In this document: piece by piece, positions 17,941 to 26,698 of the stretch
Numbering within the stretch: position 1 is the first letter of the stretch
Layout of the letters: the number at the start of each line of letters is the position of its first letter
Source of the DNA: Belnapia sp. F-4-1
GTDB lineage: Bacteria; Pseudomonadota; Alphaproteobacteria; Acetobacterales; Acetobacteraceae
Direction of reading: 5' to 3'
DNA length: 64,000 nucleotides
NCBI RefSeq assembly: GCF_000802185.1
Contig: NZ_KN676113.1
Location: 4,049,430 to 4,113,429 of the forward strand
The notes under the pieces: generated by a model
Seen by the model: the letters and a program-made list of their open reading frames with translations, nothing else
The model's database searches: none
Told to the model about the DNA's origin: nothing
Program-made: the position numbers and the translations under genes

Positions 17941-20307
17941 TTGCTCCCTTCCTTCCGCGTCCTCCTCGCTGCCACCGCCTGCATTGCCTCGGGTCTGATC
18001 CCGGTGGCCGCCGAGGCGCAGACCCGCCAGCAGCAGGCCCAGGCCCAGGCGCGGCCGCGCCCGGCGGCACGCGCCGTGCCCGCCCGGCCTGCGGCAGCGG
18101 ACGGGATCGTCCAGGCGATCGACGTCACCGGCAACCAGCGCATCGAGGGCGACACCATCCGCTCCTACATGCTGCTGCAGCCGGGCGACGCCTTCGATGC
18201 CGACCGGCTCGACCGCAGCCTGAAGTCACTCTACGCGACCGGCCTCTTCAGCGACGTGCAGATGCGCCGCGAGGGCGGCCGCGTCCTGGTGCAGGTGATC
18301 GAGAACCCGATCGTCAGCCGCGTCGCCTTCGAGGGCAACAGCAAGATCTCGGACGACGTGCTGGGCAAGGAAATGCAGCTCCGCTCGCGCTCCGTCTACA
18401 CCACCCAGGCGGTGCAGGCCGACCGCCAGCGGATCATGGACCTTTATGCCCGCCGCGGCCGCTTCGCCGCGACCGTCGAGCCGAAGATCATCCAACGCGA
18501 CCAGAACCGCATCGACATCGTCTACGAGATTCAGGAAGGCAGTGCGGCCCTTGTCGCCCGCATCAATTTCGTCGGCAACCAGGCCTATTCGGACAGCAAG
18601 CTGAAGGAGATCGTGGCGACCAAGGAGCAGGCCTGGTACCGGCTGCTCTCGACATCCGACCAGTTCGATCCGGAGCGCCTGACCTTCGACCGCGAGCTGC
18701 TGCGCCGCTACTACCTCCGCAACGGCTATGCCGATGTGCAGGTCACCAATGCGACGGCGGAGCTGGCGCAGGACCGCACCGGCTTCTTCGTCACCTATTC
18801 GATCGATGAGGGCGTGCGCTACCGCGTCGGCAAGGTGGAGGTCGTCTCCAACATCCGCAACCTCGACGCGACGAGCGTGCGGCGGCTGGTCGATGTCTCG
18901 GATGGCGACTGGTATGACGGCGATGTCGTCGAACGCACCGCGCAGGCGATCCAGGATGCCGCGAACCTTCGTGGTTTCCCCTTCGTCGACGTGCAGCCTC
19001 GCATCACTCGCAACCGCGAGGACCGGAGGGTCGACCTGACCTTCGAGATCAACGAGGCGCCGCGGGTCTATGTCGAGCGCATCGAGATCAACGGCAACAC
19101 CCGCACGCAGGACCGCGTGCTGCGGCGTGAATTCCGTCTGGCCGAGGGCGATGCCTTCAACGCTGCGCAGATCCGGCGCAGCCGGCAGCGGCTGCGCGAC
19201 CTCGGCTACTTCTCCGACGTGCAGATCACCTCGACGCCGGGCAGCGCGCCGGACCGGGCGGTCCTCAACACCCAGGTCGCCGAGCGGGCCACGGGCGAGG
19301 TCTCGATCGGCGGCGGCTACTCGACGGATGCGGGCGCGCTGGCCGATGTGGGCCTGCGCGAGCGCAACCTGCTCGGCACCGGCATCGACGCACGCATCAA
19401 CGGCACTATCGCCCAGCGCCGCAGCCAGATCGATATCTCGGTCACCGACCCCTATTTCCTCGACCGCAACCTCGCGGCCGGCGTCGACGTCTTCTACGTT
19501 CAGCGCAACCTGCTGAACATCGCCTCCTACCGCGAGGAGCGGCAGGGCTTCACCCTCCGCATGGGCTATGCCTTCAACGAGCGGCTGCGGCAGACCTGGG
19601 CCTACACCCTCACCAACCGGCGCATCACGGACATCGCCGAAGGTGCCTCCCGCTTCATCACCGAGCAGCGCGGCGCGACCCTGCTGTCGCAGATCGGCCA
19701 GACGCTGACCTACGACCTGCGGGATTCAATCGTCGATCCGCGTCGCGGCGCCGTGCTCCGCCTCGGCACCGACTTCGCCGGCCTCGGCGGCGACGTGGCC
19801 TATCTCCGCGCACGGCTCGACGGCACCTACTACGTCCCGCTCGAATCCTGGCTCGGCGACCCGGACTACCTGCTCTCGATCTCCGGCAGCGTCGGCTATC
19901 TCGAGGACCTGTTCGGCAAGCAGACCCGCATCATCGACCGCTTCTTCCTCGGCGGCGAGAACCTCCGCGGCTTCCGCATCGCCGGCGCCGGCCCGCGCGA
20001 CATCAATACCCGCGACAGCCTCGGCGGCCGGTTCCTCTGGACGCAGACAACCGAGTTGCGCTACCCGCTGCCCCTGCCGGCCGAACTCGGGCTGGTCGGA
20101 CGTGCCTTCGTCGATGTCGGCGCGTTGTCGCAGAGCGCGAGCGGCGCAGGCGTCGTCGACGATTCCTCGCCGCGGGTCGGTGCCGGCGTCGGCGTCTCCT
20201 GGCGGAGCCCATTCGGCCTGATCAATATCGACATCGCCCAGGCGGTGGTGAAGAAGTCCTACGACGAGACCCAGGTCTTTCGGTTCGGCTTCGGCACCCG
20301 GTTCTGA
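17941..20307 (+). CDS. bamA: Outer membrane protein assembly factor BamA
   Basis: A 788-residue Omp85 protein. A signal peptide ending near AEAQ is followed by five POTRA domains (roughly 50-385) and a C-terminal 16-strand barrel (about 390-788). The barrel contains DRFFLGGENLRGF, the family (V/I)RGF-type loop, and ends GFGTRF with a terminal Phe. It inserts beta-barrel proteins in the outer membrane. The start is a TTG at 17941; it gives a proper signal peptide and the next usable start would remove it. It shares the envelope cluster with skp and the lpx genes. Confidence 0.96.
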   Translation: MLPSFRVLLAATACIASGLIPVAAEAQTRQQQAQAQARPRPAARAVPARPAAADGIVQAIDVTGNQRIEGDTIRSYMLLQPGDAFDADRLDRSLKSLYATGLFSDVQMRREGGRVLVQVIENPIVSRVAFEGNSKISDDVLGKEMQLRSRSVYTTQAVQADRQRIMDLYARRGRFAATVEPKIIQRDQNRIDIVYEIQEGSAALVARINFVGNQAYSDSKLKEIVATKEQAWYRLLSTSDQFDPERLTFDRELLRRYYLRNGYADVQVTNATAELAQDRTGFFVTYSIDEGVRYRVGKVEVVSNIRNLDATSVRRLVDVSDGDWYDGDVVERTAQAIQDAANLRGFPFVDVQPRITRNREDRRVDLTFEINEAPRVYVERIEINGNTRTQDRVLRREFRLAEGDAFNAAQIRRSRQRLRDLGYFSDVQITSTPGSAPDRAVLNTQVAERATGEVSIGGGYSTDAGALADVGLRERNLLGTGIDARINGTIAQRRSQIDISVTDPYFLDRNLAAGVDVFYVQRNLLNIASYREERQGFTLRMGYAFNERLRQTWAYTLTNRRITDIAEGASRFITEQRGATLLSQIGQTLTYDLRDSIVDPRRGAVLRLGTDFAGLGGDVAYLRARLDGTYYVPLESWLGDPDYLLSISGSVGYLEDLFGKQTRIIDRFFLGGENLRGFRIAGAGPRDINTRDSLGGRFLWTQTTELRYPLPLPAELGLVGRAFVDVGALSQSASGAGVVDDSSPRVGAGVGVSWRSPFGLINIDIAQAVVKKSYDETQVFRFGFGTRF

Positions 20308-20354
20308 CCGCAGCTTGTGACCCCGATCATCTGAACCCTGGGATTGTCCTGCCT

Positions 20355-21158
20355 ATGCCAGCCTTCCGCGCTTCGTTCCTGCTCCGCTCGGCCTCGGCCC
20401 TGGCGGTTGTCGCCCTGGCCAGCGGGCCGGTGCTGGCCCAGCAGCAGGATCCCGGCTTCTTCATCCCAGGCGGCCAGCGGCCGGCACAGCCGCAGCCGCA
20501 GCAGCCGCGGCCGGCCCAGCCGGCACAGCAGCAGCGTCCGGCCCAGGCCCCGGCCCGGCCCAACACCCAGGCTCCGGCCCCGCTGCCGCCCGGCCAGCAA
20601 CCGCCCGACGCCGTCATCGGCATTGTCGACGTGCCGGAGATCCAGCGCGTTTCCACCGCCTTCAACCAAGTGCGGGACGAGATTGAGCGGCGGCGTCAGC
20701 GCCTCAACGACGACCTCCAGCGCGAGCAGAACAACTGGCGCGAGCAGCAGCAGCAACTCGCCAACCAGCGCGCGACGCTGCCGCCCGACCAGCTGCGCGA
20801 GCGCGAGCGGACCTTGCAGGACCGCATCACCGACAGCCAGCGCATCTTCCGCGAACGTTCGCGTGCCATCGAGCAAGCGGCGCAGCAGGCGCTGCAGGAG
20901 ATCGAGCAGGCGCTCGGCGGTGTGATCCGCCAGGTGGCGGCAAGCCGAAAGGTCAACCTTGTGCTGCCGCGGCCGCTGGTGATCTTCAACGACCCGCCCT
21001 TCGACCTGACCGAGGAAGTGGCGCAGCAGTTCAACCGCGTGCTGCGCAGCGTGACCATGCCGCCCGATGCCACCGGTGGGGCCGAGGCTCCGGCCGCCCA
21101 GGCGCCGGCCCGGCCGGCCGCGCCGGCCCCGGCGCCCGCCGCTCAGCAGCGGCGCTGA
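20355..21158 (+). CDS. skp: OmpH/Skp family periplasmic chaperone with Pro/Gln-rich insert
   Basis: A 267-residue exported protein. A signal peptide ends near LAQQ. A low-complexity Pro/Gln/Ala stretch fills about residues 30-90. The Skp domain follows: IVDVPEIQRVSTAF, a long coiled-coil arm (about 105-190, rich in Arg, Glu and Gln), and the returning strand KVNLVLPRPLVIF. A second Ala/Pro tail ends the protein. Typical Skp is about 160 residues, so both low-complexity parts are additions. Skp holds unfolded outer-membrane proteins for BamA, the gene just upstream. Confidence 0.88.
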   Translation: MPAFRASFLLRSASALAVVALASGPVLAQQQDPGFFIPGGQRPAQPQPQQPRPAQPAQQQRPAQAPARPNTQAPAPLPPGQQPPDAVIGIVDVPEIQRVSTAFNQVRDEIERRRQRLNDDLQREQNNWREQQQQLANQRATLPPDQLRERERTLQDRITDSQRIFRERSRAIEQAAQQALQEIEQALGGVIRQVAASRKVNLVLPRPLVIFNDPPFDLTEEVAQQFNRVLRSVTMPPDATGGAEAPAAQAPARPAAPAPAPAAQQRR

Positions 21159-21173
21159 CCTGAGGGGGCGGCC

Positions 21174-22211
21174 GTGGCGGTCGATCCTCGCTTCTTCGCC
21201 TCGGCCGGGCCACAGGTGCTGGCCGATATCCTCCTCGCCGCCGGCGGGCAGAGCGCGGGCGACCCGGCGCGGGCCTTCTCCGGCGTCGCGCCGCTGCAGG
21301 CAGCCGGGCCGAACGAGGTGAGCTTCCTCGACAACCGAAAATACCTGCCGGCCCTCGCCGCGACCAAGGCTGGCGCGGTGGTGCTCGCCCCGGCGCTGGC
21401 CGGGCAGGTGCCGGACGGGACCATCGCCATCACCGCGGCTGCGCCCTATCTGGCTTTTGCCCGCATCGCGGCGCTGTTCCATCCGGCGCCGGCGCCGGTG
21501 CCGGGGGTGCATCCGAGCGCCGTCATCGGCGACGGCGCGGCGATCGGGGAGGGGTGCGAAATCGGGCCCTGCGCCGTGATCGGCGCCGGGGCGAGGATCG
21601 GCGCCGGGTGCATCATCGGCGCCCATGTGGTGGTTGGGCCGGGGGTCGAGCTGGGCGAGGGCTGCCGGCTACATCCGCATTGCAGCATCAGCCATGCGGT
21701 CGCCGGACGCGGGGTGGTGCTGCATCCCGGGGCCCGGATCGGGCAGGAGGGGTTCGGCTTCGCGCCCACGCCGGAGGGCGGCTTCCTGACGATGCCGCAG
21801 CTCGGCCGGGTACTGCTCGGTGATTTTTGCGAGATCGGTGCCAACAGCTGCGTCGATCGCGGCAGCCAGGGCGATACGGTCATCGGGCCGGGCTCGCGCC
21901 TCGACAACCTGGTGCAGGTCGGGCACAACGTGCGCACTGGCCGAGGCTGCATCATCGTCGGGCAGGCGGGCATCTCCGGCTCCACCGTGCTCGGCGACTA
22001 TGTGCAGCTCGCGGCCCAGGGTGGTATTGCCGGCCATCTTGACATCGGCAGCGGGGTGCGGATCGGCGCCCAGGCCGGGGTGATGAACGACGTGCCTGCG
22101 AAGACCGATGTCATCGGCAGCCCGGCCTGGCCGGCGCGGGAATTCTGGCGCGCCGTGGCACGGCTGCGCAAGCTGGGCGCGGCCCGGCAGGACGAGGGGA
22201 AGGCAGGCTAA
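21174..22211 (+). CDS. lpxD: UDP-3-O-(3-hydroxyacyl)glucosamine N-acyltransferase
   Basis: A 345-residue left-handed beta-helix acyltransferase that adds the second acyl chain in lipid A synthesis. The N-terminal uridine-binding domain contains NEVSFLDNRKYLPAL. From about residue 105 there are repeated hexapeptides (IGEGCEIGPCAVIG), and DRGSQGDT and VQVGHNVRTG mark the active-site region. The start is GTG at 21174 behind GAGGGGG. It lies 15 bases after skp, in the order skp-lpxD-fabZ-lpxA. Confidence 0.97.
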   Translation: MAVDPRFFASAGPQVLADILLAAGGQSAGDPARAFSGVAPLQAAGPNEVSFLDNRKYLPALAATKAGAVVLAPALAGQVPDGTIAITAAAPYLAFARIAALFHPAPAPVPGVHPSAVIGDGAAIGEGCEIGPCAVIGAGARIGAGCIIGAHVVVGPGVELGEGCRLHPHCSISHAVAGRGVVLHPGARIGQEGFGFAPTPEGGFLTMPQLGRVLLGDFCEIGANSCVDRGSQGDTVIGPGSRLDNLVQVGHNVRTGRGCIIVGQAGISGSTVLGDYVQLAAQGGIAGHLDIGSGVRIGAQAGVMNDVPAKTDVIGSPAWPAREFWRAVARLRKLGAARQDEGKAG

Positions 22212-22215
22212 GGCA

Positions 22216-22716
22216 ATGGATGCGAACGAGGCGAGAGCGGCGGAAACCGCCGGTCCGGTCGGCGAGGAAGGGCGGGTCGAGGCCTTCGACATCGCGCAGA
22301 TCATGCGCGCCATTCCGCACCGCTACCCCTTCCTGCTGGTGGACCGCATCGTCGAGGTGCGGAAGAACCACTCCTGCGTCGGCATCAAGAACGTCACCAT
22401 CAACGAGAATTTCTTCCAGGGCCATTTTCCCGAGCATCCGGTGATGCCGGGCGTGCTGATCGTCGAAAGCATGGCGCAGACGGCGGCGGTGCTGGTGGTG
22501 GAGACGCTGGGCCCCGAGGCACGGGGCAAGCTCGTTTATTTCATGTCGGTCGAGGGCGCGAAATTCCGCAAGCCGGTCGGTCCGGGCGACCAGCTCCGCA
22601 TCCATGTCAACAAGGACCGGCAGCGGGGCAATATCTGGAAATTCGCCGCCGAGGCGAAGGTGGACGGCAAAGTCGTCGCCGAGGCGACCTACACCGCCAT
22701 GATCCTGGACCGCTGA
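22216..22716 (+). CDS. fabZ: (3R)-hydroxyacyl-ACP dehydratase FabZ
   Basis: A 166-residue hot-dog-fold dehydratase of fatty acid synthesis. The active site is clear: His70 in GHFPEHPVMPG and Glu84 in VESMAQ, fourteen residues apart as in E. coli. The N-terminal 22 residues are an unconserved extension before FDIAQIMRAIPHRYPFL. The ATG at 22216 comes 5 bases after lpxD. FabZ competes with LpxA for hydroxyacyl-ACP, and their pairing in this cluster is standard. Confidence 0.97.
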   Translation: MDANEARAAETAGPVGEEGRVEAFDIAQIMRAIPHRYPFLLVDRIVEVRKNHSCVGIKNVTINENFFQGHFPEHPVMPGVLIVESMAQTAAVLVVETLGPEARGKLVYFMSVEGAKFRKPVGPGDQLRIHVNKDRQRGNIWKFAAEAKVDGKVVAEATYTAMILDR

Positions 22717-22720
22717 GCCC

Positions 22721-23563
22721 TTGGCGCAGATCCATCCCAGCGCGGTCGTCGCGCCCGGCGCCCAGCTTGCCGACGATGTCCGCATCGGCCCCTTCTGCCA
22801 GGTCGGCCCCGAGGCGGTGCTGGAGGCGGGGGTGGAACTCGTCTCCCATGTCGTCGTCGACGGGATGACGCGCATCGGCGCTGGCTCCCGCATCCTGCCC
22901 TTCGCCTCCATCGGCACGCCGCCGCAGGACACCAAGTACAAGGGCGAGCCGACGCGCTGCGAGCTTGGCGCCCGGACCCTGGTGCGGGAAGGCTGCACCA
23001 TCCATCGCGCCTCGGTCGGCGGTGCCGGCGTCACCAGTGTCGGTGCGGGCTGCATGCTGATGGCGCAGGCGCATGTGGCGCACGACTGCGTGGTGGGAGA
23101 GGGCGTCATCCTCGCCAACAACGTCATGCTCGGCGGCCATGTGCATGTCGGCGACGGTGCCTTCATCGGCGGCGGCGCGGCGGTGCACCAGACGGTCAGG
23201 ATCGGCCGGCTCGCCATGGTGAGCGGGCTTGCGGGCGTCACCAACGACATCCCGCCCTTCGGCTATGTCTTCGGCCTGCCGGCGCGGCTCGTCGGCTTCA
23301 ACAAGATCGGCCTGCTGCGACGGGGCGCGAGCCGGGAGCAGCTGCGCACCCTCCGCGTCGCCAACAACCTGCTCTTCAAGGATGCCGGCGAGTTCGCGGC
23401 GAAGCTTGCCCAGGCGGAAGAGCGCTACGCGGAGGAGCCGCTGGTGATGGAGATCATCGCCTTCGTCCGCGATGCGTCCCGCCGCCGGCAGCTGGTCCGG
23501 CCGGGGCGGATGACCGCGCCGGAGCTCGGCGGCGTGGATGAGGAGAACGGGGAGGGGGCGTGA
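22721..23563 (+). CDS. lpxA: UDP-N-acetylglucosamine O-acyltransferase
   Basis: A 280-residue trimeric beta-helix enzyme, the first step of lipid A synthesis. Hexapeptide repeats cover about residues 1-185. The catalytic His sits in AQAHVAHDCVVG, and a helical C-terminal domain begins near LRRGASREQLRTL. The start is a TTG at 22721, 5 bases after fabZ; it yields the exact family start MAQIHPSAVVAPGA. The stop overlaps the lpxI start (GTGA). Confidence 0.96.
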   Translation: MAQIHPSAVVAPGAQLADDVRIGPFCQVGPEAVLEAGVELVSHVVVDGMTRIGAGSRILPFASIGTPPQDTKYKGEPTRCELGARTLVREGCTIHRASVGGAGVTSVGAGCMLMAQAHVAHDCVVGEGVILANNVMLGGHVHVGDGAFIGGGAAVHQTVRIGRLAMVSGLAGVTNDIPPFGYVFGLPARLVGFNKIGLLRRGASREQLRTLRVANNLLFKDAGEFAAKLAQAEERYAEEPLVMEIIAFVRDASRRRQLVRPGRMTAPELGGVDEENGEGA

Positions 23564-24402
23564 CGCCCCTCGGCCTCGTCGCCGGCGGCGGCTCCGTGCC
23601 GCTCCGGGTGGCCGCGGCGGCGCAGGCGGCCGGGCGCGATGTCTTTGCCGTGGTGATCGAGGGCTGGGGCGACCCGGCCGACTACGCCCATCTGCCGCAT
23701 CTGGCGATCCGGCTCGGCGCGGCGGGCGAGGCGATCGAGGCGCTCCGGGCGCGCGGCATCCGCCAGCTGGTGATGAGCGGGACGGCAAAGCGCCCCTCCT
23801 TTCTCTCCATCCGCCCCGATGCCGGCATGGCCAGGCTGCTGCTGAAGATCGGCCGTGCTGCCTGGCAGGGCGATGACGGGCTGCTGAAGGCCGTGGTGCG
23901 CGTGCTGGAGGAGGATGGATTCGAGATCCTCCCCGCCCAGGCGATCCTCCGCGACATCCTGCCGGAGGCGGGGCTGCTCGGCGCCGTGGTGCCCCCGCCA
24001 GCGGCCCTCGAGGATATCCGGCGCGGCATCGCCGTGGTGCGGGCGCTCGGCGCCGTCGATGTCGGTCAGGGAGCGGTGATCCAGCAGGGCCTCGTCCTCG
24101 GCGTCGAGGCGATCGAGGGGACGGATGCGCTGCTCGCGCGTTGCGCCGGGCTCAGGCGCGAAGGGCCGGGCGGGGTGCTGGTGAAGCTGGTGAAGCCGGG
24201 GCAGGATCGGCGGGTAGACCTGCCGACGCTGGGGCCGGCGACCATCGCGGGCGCCGCGGCGGCGGGGCTCGCCGGCATTGCCGTTGAAGCGGGCGGCACC
24301 ATTCTGGTGGACCGGTTCGCCACCATCGCGGCCGCGGACGCGGCGGGGCTCTTCCTGCTCGCCATCCGGCCGGACGAATTCCTCAAGGAGACAACGCCAT
24401 GA
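23560..24402 (+). CDS. lpxI: UDP-2,3-diacylglucosamine pyrophosphatase LpxI
   Basis: A 280-residue DUF1009 protein, the LpxH replacement found in alphaproteobacteria, which cleaves UDP-2,3-diacylglucosamine to lipid X. Blocks seen are [11 protein letters not shown] at the N-terminus, [11 protein letters not shown], and [21 protein letters not shown]. The GTG start overlaps the lpxA stop by 4 bases, and its own stop overlaps the gloA start (ATGA). lpxB, which often follows lpxI, is not here. Confidence 0.94.
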   Translation: MTPLGLVAGGGSVPLRVAAAAQAAGRDVFAVVIEGWGDPADYAHLPHLAIRLGAAGEAIEALRARGIRQLVMSGTAKRPSFLSIRPDAGMARLLLKIGRAAWQGDDGLLKAVVRVLEEDGFEILPAQAILRDILPEAGLLGAVVPPPAALEDIRRGIAVVRALGAVDVGQGAVIQQGLVLGVEAIEGTDALLARCAGLRREGPGGVLVKLVKPGQDRRVDLPTLGPATIAGAAAAGLAGIAVEAGGTILVDRFATIAAADAAGLFLLAIRPDEFLKETTP

Positions 24403-24788
24403 GCAAATTCCTGCACACGATGATCCGGGTCGGCAATCTCGACCGCAGCGTGAAGTTCTACACCGAGCTCCTGGGGATGAAGGAGCTGCGCCGCCGTGAT
24501 GTTCCCGATGGCAAGTACACCCTGGCCTTCCTCGGCTATGGCGAGGGCAATGCCGAGGGTCAGGGCGAGATCGAACTCACCTACAACTACGGCACGGAAA
24601 CCTACGAGCAGGGCAACGCCTTCGGCCATCTCGCGGTCGGCGTACCGGATGTGGCGGCGACCTGCGAGAAGGTCCGCACGGGCGGCGGCAAGGTGACGCG
24701 CGAGGCGGGTCCGGTGAAGTTCGGCACCACCATCATCGCCTTCGTCGAGGATCCGGACGGCTACAAGATCGAGCTGATCCAGCGCTGA
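24399..24788 (+). CDS. gloA: Lactoylglutathione lyase (glyoxalase I)
   Basis: A 129-residue metal-dependent enzyme that turns the methylglyoxal-glutathione hemithioacetal into S-lactoylglutathione. Two betaalphabetabetabeta modules are visible. The four metal ligands fit His6 (KFLHTMIRV), Glu in GEIELTY, His in FGHLAVG and Glu in YKIELIQ. Length and motifs match proteobacterial GloA. It overlaps lpxI by 4 bases, so a detoxification gene is the last member of the lipid A run. Confidence 0.95.
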   Translation: MSKFLHTMIRVGNLDRSVKFYTELLGMKELRRRDVPDGKYTLAFLGYGEGNAEGQGEIELTYNYGTETYEQGNAFGHLAVGVPDVAATCEKVRTGGGKVTREAGPVKFGTTIIAFVEDPDGYKIELIQR

Positions 24789-24793
24789 GCCGG

Positions 24794-26521
24794 TCAGGGG
24801 AGGCTGGTCGCCCGTGCCAGCGCCTCAGCGTCGAAGGGTTTCGCCAGCCGGGGGAGGGTGCCCTCGCCTTCGCCTGGCAATTCCGCATAGCCGGTGGCCA
24901 GCAGCACCGGCAGGCTCGGCCAATCCCGGTGGATGGCGGTGCCGAGCTGCATGCCGGTCATTCCCGGCATGGCGTAGTCGGTGATGATGAGGTCGGCGGC
25001 GCGGCCGGCGTGCAGCAGCGCCAGCGCCTCAGGGCCGGAACTGGCTTCCAGCACGGCATGGCCGAGATCCTCCAGCATGTCCCGCGTGCTGGCCAGCACC
25101 AGCGGGTCGTCATCGACCAGCAGCACGTTGAGGCGCCGGGCCGGACGCGGCGCCGCGGCGGGGGCGGGGCTGGGCGCTGTCTCAGCCGCCGCCTCGGCCG
25201 GGGCCTGACGCAGCCAGAGTTCCGCCTCGGTGCCCGTGCCTGGAACGCTCCGCAGCAGGAAATGCCCGCCCGAGCTGAGCGCCAGCCCCTGGACCATCGG
25301 CAGGCCGAGGCCCGTGCCCTTGCCGGCAGGCTTGGTGGTGAAAAAGGGCTCGGTGGCGCGGGCAAGGGTCGCCTCGTCCATCCCCTCGCCAGTATCGGTG
25401 ACGGAGAGCACGACATAGGGTCCGGGCGGCAGCGCTTCCGCCTCCGGCTCGGCCACCCGGCCGGTGATGGTGATGGTGCCGCCGGCGGGCATGGCGTCGC
25501 GGGCATTGACCACCAGGTTGAGCAGGGCAAGTTCCAGCTGGTTGGCATCCACCTGCACCGCGGGCAGATCCGGCGGCAGGCGAATCTGGAGCTGGATGGC
25601 AGCGCTCAGGGAGTTGCGCAGCAGGTCGCTCATGCCGCGGACCAGCCGGGGCAGCTCCACCCGCTCCGGCCGGCTCGGCTGGCGGCGGCCGAATGCGAGA
25701 AGGCGGCGGGTCAGGCCGGCCCCGCGCTCCGCCCCGGCCAGCGCATTCTCGATGAGCTGCCGCGCCTTGACGTCCTCCGACGGGAGGCGTTTGCGCAGCA
25801 GCTTCAGGCTGCCGAGCACGGCCATCAGCAGGTTGTTGAAATCATGCGCGATGCCACCGGTAAGCTGGCCGACCGCTTCCATCTTCTGGGCATGGACGAG
25901 GTTGGCCTCCGTCGCGCGGCGCTCGGCGATCTCGGCGTTGAGGCGGGCCTGCAGCGCGACGAGGTCGATCTGGAGGCGGATCATCGCATCGAATTGCCGG
26001 CTGGAGCGCAGCGCGGTCAGGCTGAGCGCGAGGAGGAAGCTGAGCAGCAGCAGGGCCTCGGCGTGGTGGCGCGGCCCTTCCGCAAAGGCGATGCGCAGCA
26101 CCAGGGGCAATCCGGCCGGCAGCAGGAAGGCGAGCACGGTCGGAAAATGCGGGTAATGCAGTGCCGCGCTGCCGGCGCACATGCCGCCGATCAGGAAGAT
26201 CCAGAACAGCTGGTAACCCTCGGAGGCCGGCATCAGCCAGAGGGCGCCGAGACCCCAGCCGAGGCCGCTCGCGGCGGTGCCGGCGAGCGCCGCCCAGGCG
26301 CGGCGCGGACTCTCCGGCCCGGCGCTCCGCCCGACCAGGAAGCGGAAGCCGGTGATGGCGAGCATGACGGCGAACCACGCGAAGGCCTCTGCCTGGCCAA
26401 GGTCGAGCGCCAGCAGGATGGTGGTGATCGCGGCATTGCCGAGCGTCGCAACCAGGGCGAAGGGCAGCTGCGCGCGGACCGCCTTCAACCGCTCGGCCTG
26501 GAGGTCCGGCGTATTTGCCAT
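24794..26521 (-). CDS. Membrane hybrid sensor histidine kinase with C-terminal receiver
   Basis: A 575-residue kinase. The first 170 residues hold about six hydrophobic segments (for example AITTILLALDL, LFWIFLIGGMCAG, ALLLLSFLLALSLTAL) and are the likely sensor. A short coil leads to GGIAHDFNN with the phospho-His at about 226. The HATPase domain has NLVVNARDAMP, DTGEGMD and GTGLGLPMV. An Ala/Pro-rich linker joins the receiver, with LLVDDDP, the acceptor Asp in ITDYAMPG, and KPF. Kinase and receiver are of the same subtype as the gene at 703-3546. It ends 6 bases from the convergent gloA. Confidence 0.9.
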   Translation of the reverse strand: MANTPDLQAERLKAVRAQLPFALVATLGNAAITTILLALDLGQAEAFAWFAVMLAITGFRFLVGRSAGPESPRRAWAALAGTAASGLGWGLGALWLMPASEGYQLFWIFLIGGMCAGSAALHYPHFPTVLAFLLPAGLPLVLRIAFAEGPRHHAEALLLLSFLLALSLTALRSSRQFDAMIRLQIDLVALQARLNAEIAERRATEANLVHAQKMEAVGQLTGGIAHDFNNLLMAVLGSLKLLRKRLPSEDVKARQLIENALAGAERGAGLTRRLLAFGRRQPSRPERVELPRLVRGMSDLLRNSLSAAIQLQIRLPPDLPAVQVDANQLELALLNLVVNARDAMPAGGTITITGRVAEPEAEALPPGPYVVLSVTDTGEGMDEATLARATEPFFTTKPAGKGTGLGLPMVQGLALSSGGHFLLRSVPGTGTEAELWLRQAPAEAAAETAPSPAPAAAPRPARRLNVLLVDDDPLVLASTRDMLEDLGHAVLEASSGPEALALLHAGRAADLIITDYAMPGMTGMQLGTAIHRDWPSLPVLLATGYAELPGEGEGTLPRLAKPFDAEALARATSLP

Positions 26522-26698
26522 CAGCGCGTACCAGCGGTCGAGGGATGCATGGCGCCCCGCGCTTGTTCTCCTTCATGGTAGCCGCCGCGCTGCTCCATTG
26601 CGAGGCCGCGCCAAAATCCGTGATCTTGGGTCTGCCTTGCCGCTGCCCTGACCGGCCCCTACACCCCGGAGCCGAGACAAGGGGGACCTGCTCTGCCG

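Noticed and set aside
24929-26581. 550-codon open frame antisense to the membrane kinase
   Set aside because: Same shadow pattern; it overlaps a gene with clear HisKA, HATPase and receiver motifs.
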